Assembly: GCA_947305675.1 (NCBI GenBank)
Contig: CAMZED010000004.1
Span: forward strand, 1 to 35,672
Direction of reading: 5' to 3'
Source of the DNA: an uncultured Clostridia bacterium
GTDB taxonomy: Bacteria > Bacillota > Clostridia > Oscillospirales > CAG-382
Length of the DNA stretch: 35,672 nt
The notes below the pieces were generated by a model. The model was not told the DNA's origin. It made no database searches and was given only the letters and a program-made list of their open reading frames with translations. Shown here piece after piece: positions 35,089-35,672 of the stretch. Position 1 is the stretch's first letter. The number at the start of each line of letters is the position of its first letter. A program made the position numbers and the translations under genes.

Positions 35089-35430
35089 ATGAAAGAAATG
35101 ATTTGCATTGTCTGTCCGCGCGGATGCCGCCTGAGAGTCGACGAGTCGACGCTTGAAGTGACGGGAAACACCTGCCCGCGCGGCGCCGAATACGGCAGGA
35201 ACGAGGTGACTTGCCCGATGAGGACCGTGACGGGATCCGTCGCCGTTAAGGGCGGAGTCCACCCGATGCTCGCCGTGCGTACCGACCGCCCCGTCCCCAA
35301 GGACAGGATATTCGACGTTATGGCGGCGCTTCACGGGTTCACCGCGGTTTCGCCGGTAAAACGCGGCGAAACGCTTATAAAAAACGTCTGCGGCACCGGC
35401 GCGGATATAATCGCCTCGCGCGATATGTGA
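35089..35430 (+). CDS. DUF1667 domain protein
   Basis: MICIVCPRGCRLRVDE...GNTCPRGAEYGRNEVTCPMRT; Cys motifs and operon position match DUF1667 in glp-like operons. Confidence 0.9.
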   Translation: MKEMICIVCPRGCRLRVDESTLEVTGNTCPRGAEYGRNEVTCPMRTVTGSVAVKGGVHPMLAVRTDRPVPKDRIFDVMAALHGFTAVSPVKRGETLIKNVCGTGADIIASRDM

Positions 35431-35467
35431 TCAACCCGCATACAGTCGGGCGCGGCGCGATATAAAC

Positions 35468-35509
35468 GAAAGAAACCTGATTTGTCAGTAGACAAATCAG
35501 GTTTCTTTC
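35468..35509. terminator. large perfect hairpin downstream of the glp-like operon
   Basis: 19-bp perfect arms GAAAGAAACCTGATTTGTC / GACAAATCAGGTTTCTTTC, 4-nt loop agta. Confidence 0.8.
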
Positions 35510-35599
35510 ATGTGTAAGGAGTATAAAAAAAGACGATTATAAGAATAGCGTTTATTACTTTGAACTCTTGCAAAATCGGCTTTGATTTTGAAATATACA

Positions 35600-35672
35600 G
35601 TGATATATCTCGCTTGCGCTCGATGTGATATGTTTGCCTTGCGGCAAACGTGATATTTTTCGCTTGCGCGAA
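35600..35672. repeat. tandem GTGATAT-hairpin array (25-bp period), truncated by window end
   Basis: gtgatatatctcgcttgcgctcgat, gtgatatgtttgccttgcggcaaac, gtgatatttttcgcttgcgcgaa. Confidence 0.88.

Noticed and set aside
1-35672. tRNA, rRNA or complete transposon/prophage
   Set aside because: No cloverleaf, rRNA signature, transposase, integrase or phage structural gene was recognised in the window.

Overview
The window is about 35.7 kb of a fairly GC-rich chromosome from an endospore-forming Clostridia-type bacterium; sigK, spoIIE and cotJABC are present. Most of it is ordinary chromosomal coding sequence: a dockerin-bearing phosphodiester glycosidase, Maf, three GNAT-domain proteins (one fused to a methyltransferase), purine nucleoside phosphorylase, CotJABC, a four-gene carbohydrate operon (DUF6259-like glycosidase, SDR, UlaG-like MBL, enolase-superfamily dehydratase), a metallophosphoesterase, a LysM-CAP protein, RNase J, MurA, SigK, SpoIIE, an FAD oxidoreductase plus PepT, a RicT-like PSP1 protein, HolB, type II pantothenate kinase, small unknown proteins, and a GlpA-like / GlpB-like / DUF1667 operon. 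The least explained signal is a structured non-coding repeat with an exact 224-bp period. It forms two arrays, one starting at the murA stop codon and one at the spoIIE stop codon, so the pair brackets sigK-spoIIE. Each unit holds a terminator-like hairpin and a second hairpin whose stem has changed on both sides in one copy while keeping its pairing. The 5' edge of the repeat family supplies the last codons and the stop codon of two unrelated genes (rnj and murA both end in GGA GAC CGC GGA TAA TCGGC, i.e. GDRG-stop). The same TAATCGGC stop context also ends sigK and the purine nucleoside phosphorylase gene. I consider this stop-codon-anchored structured repeat family the best candidate for something undescribed. 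A second short hairpin array (GTGATAT + hairpin, 25-bp period) runs off the right edge. Everything here was read by eye; no searches or folding were run.
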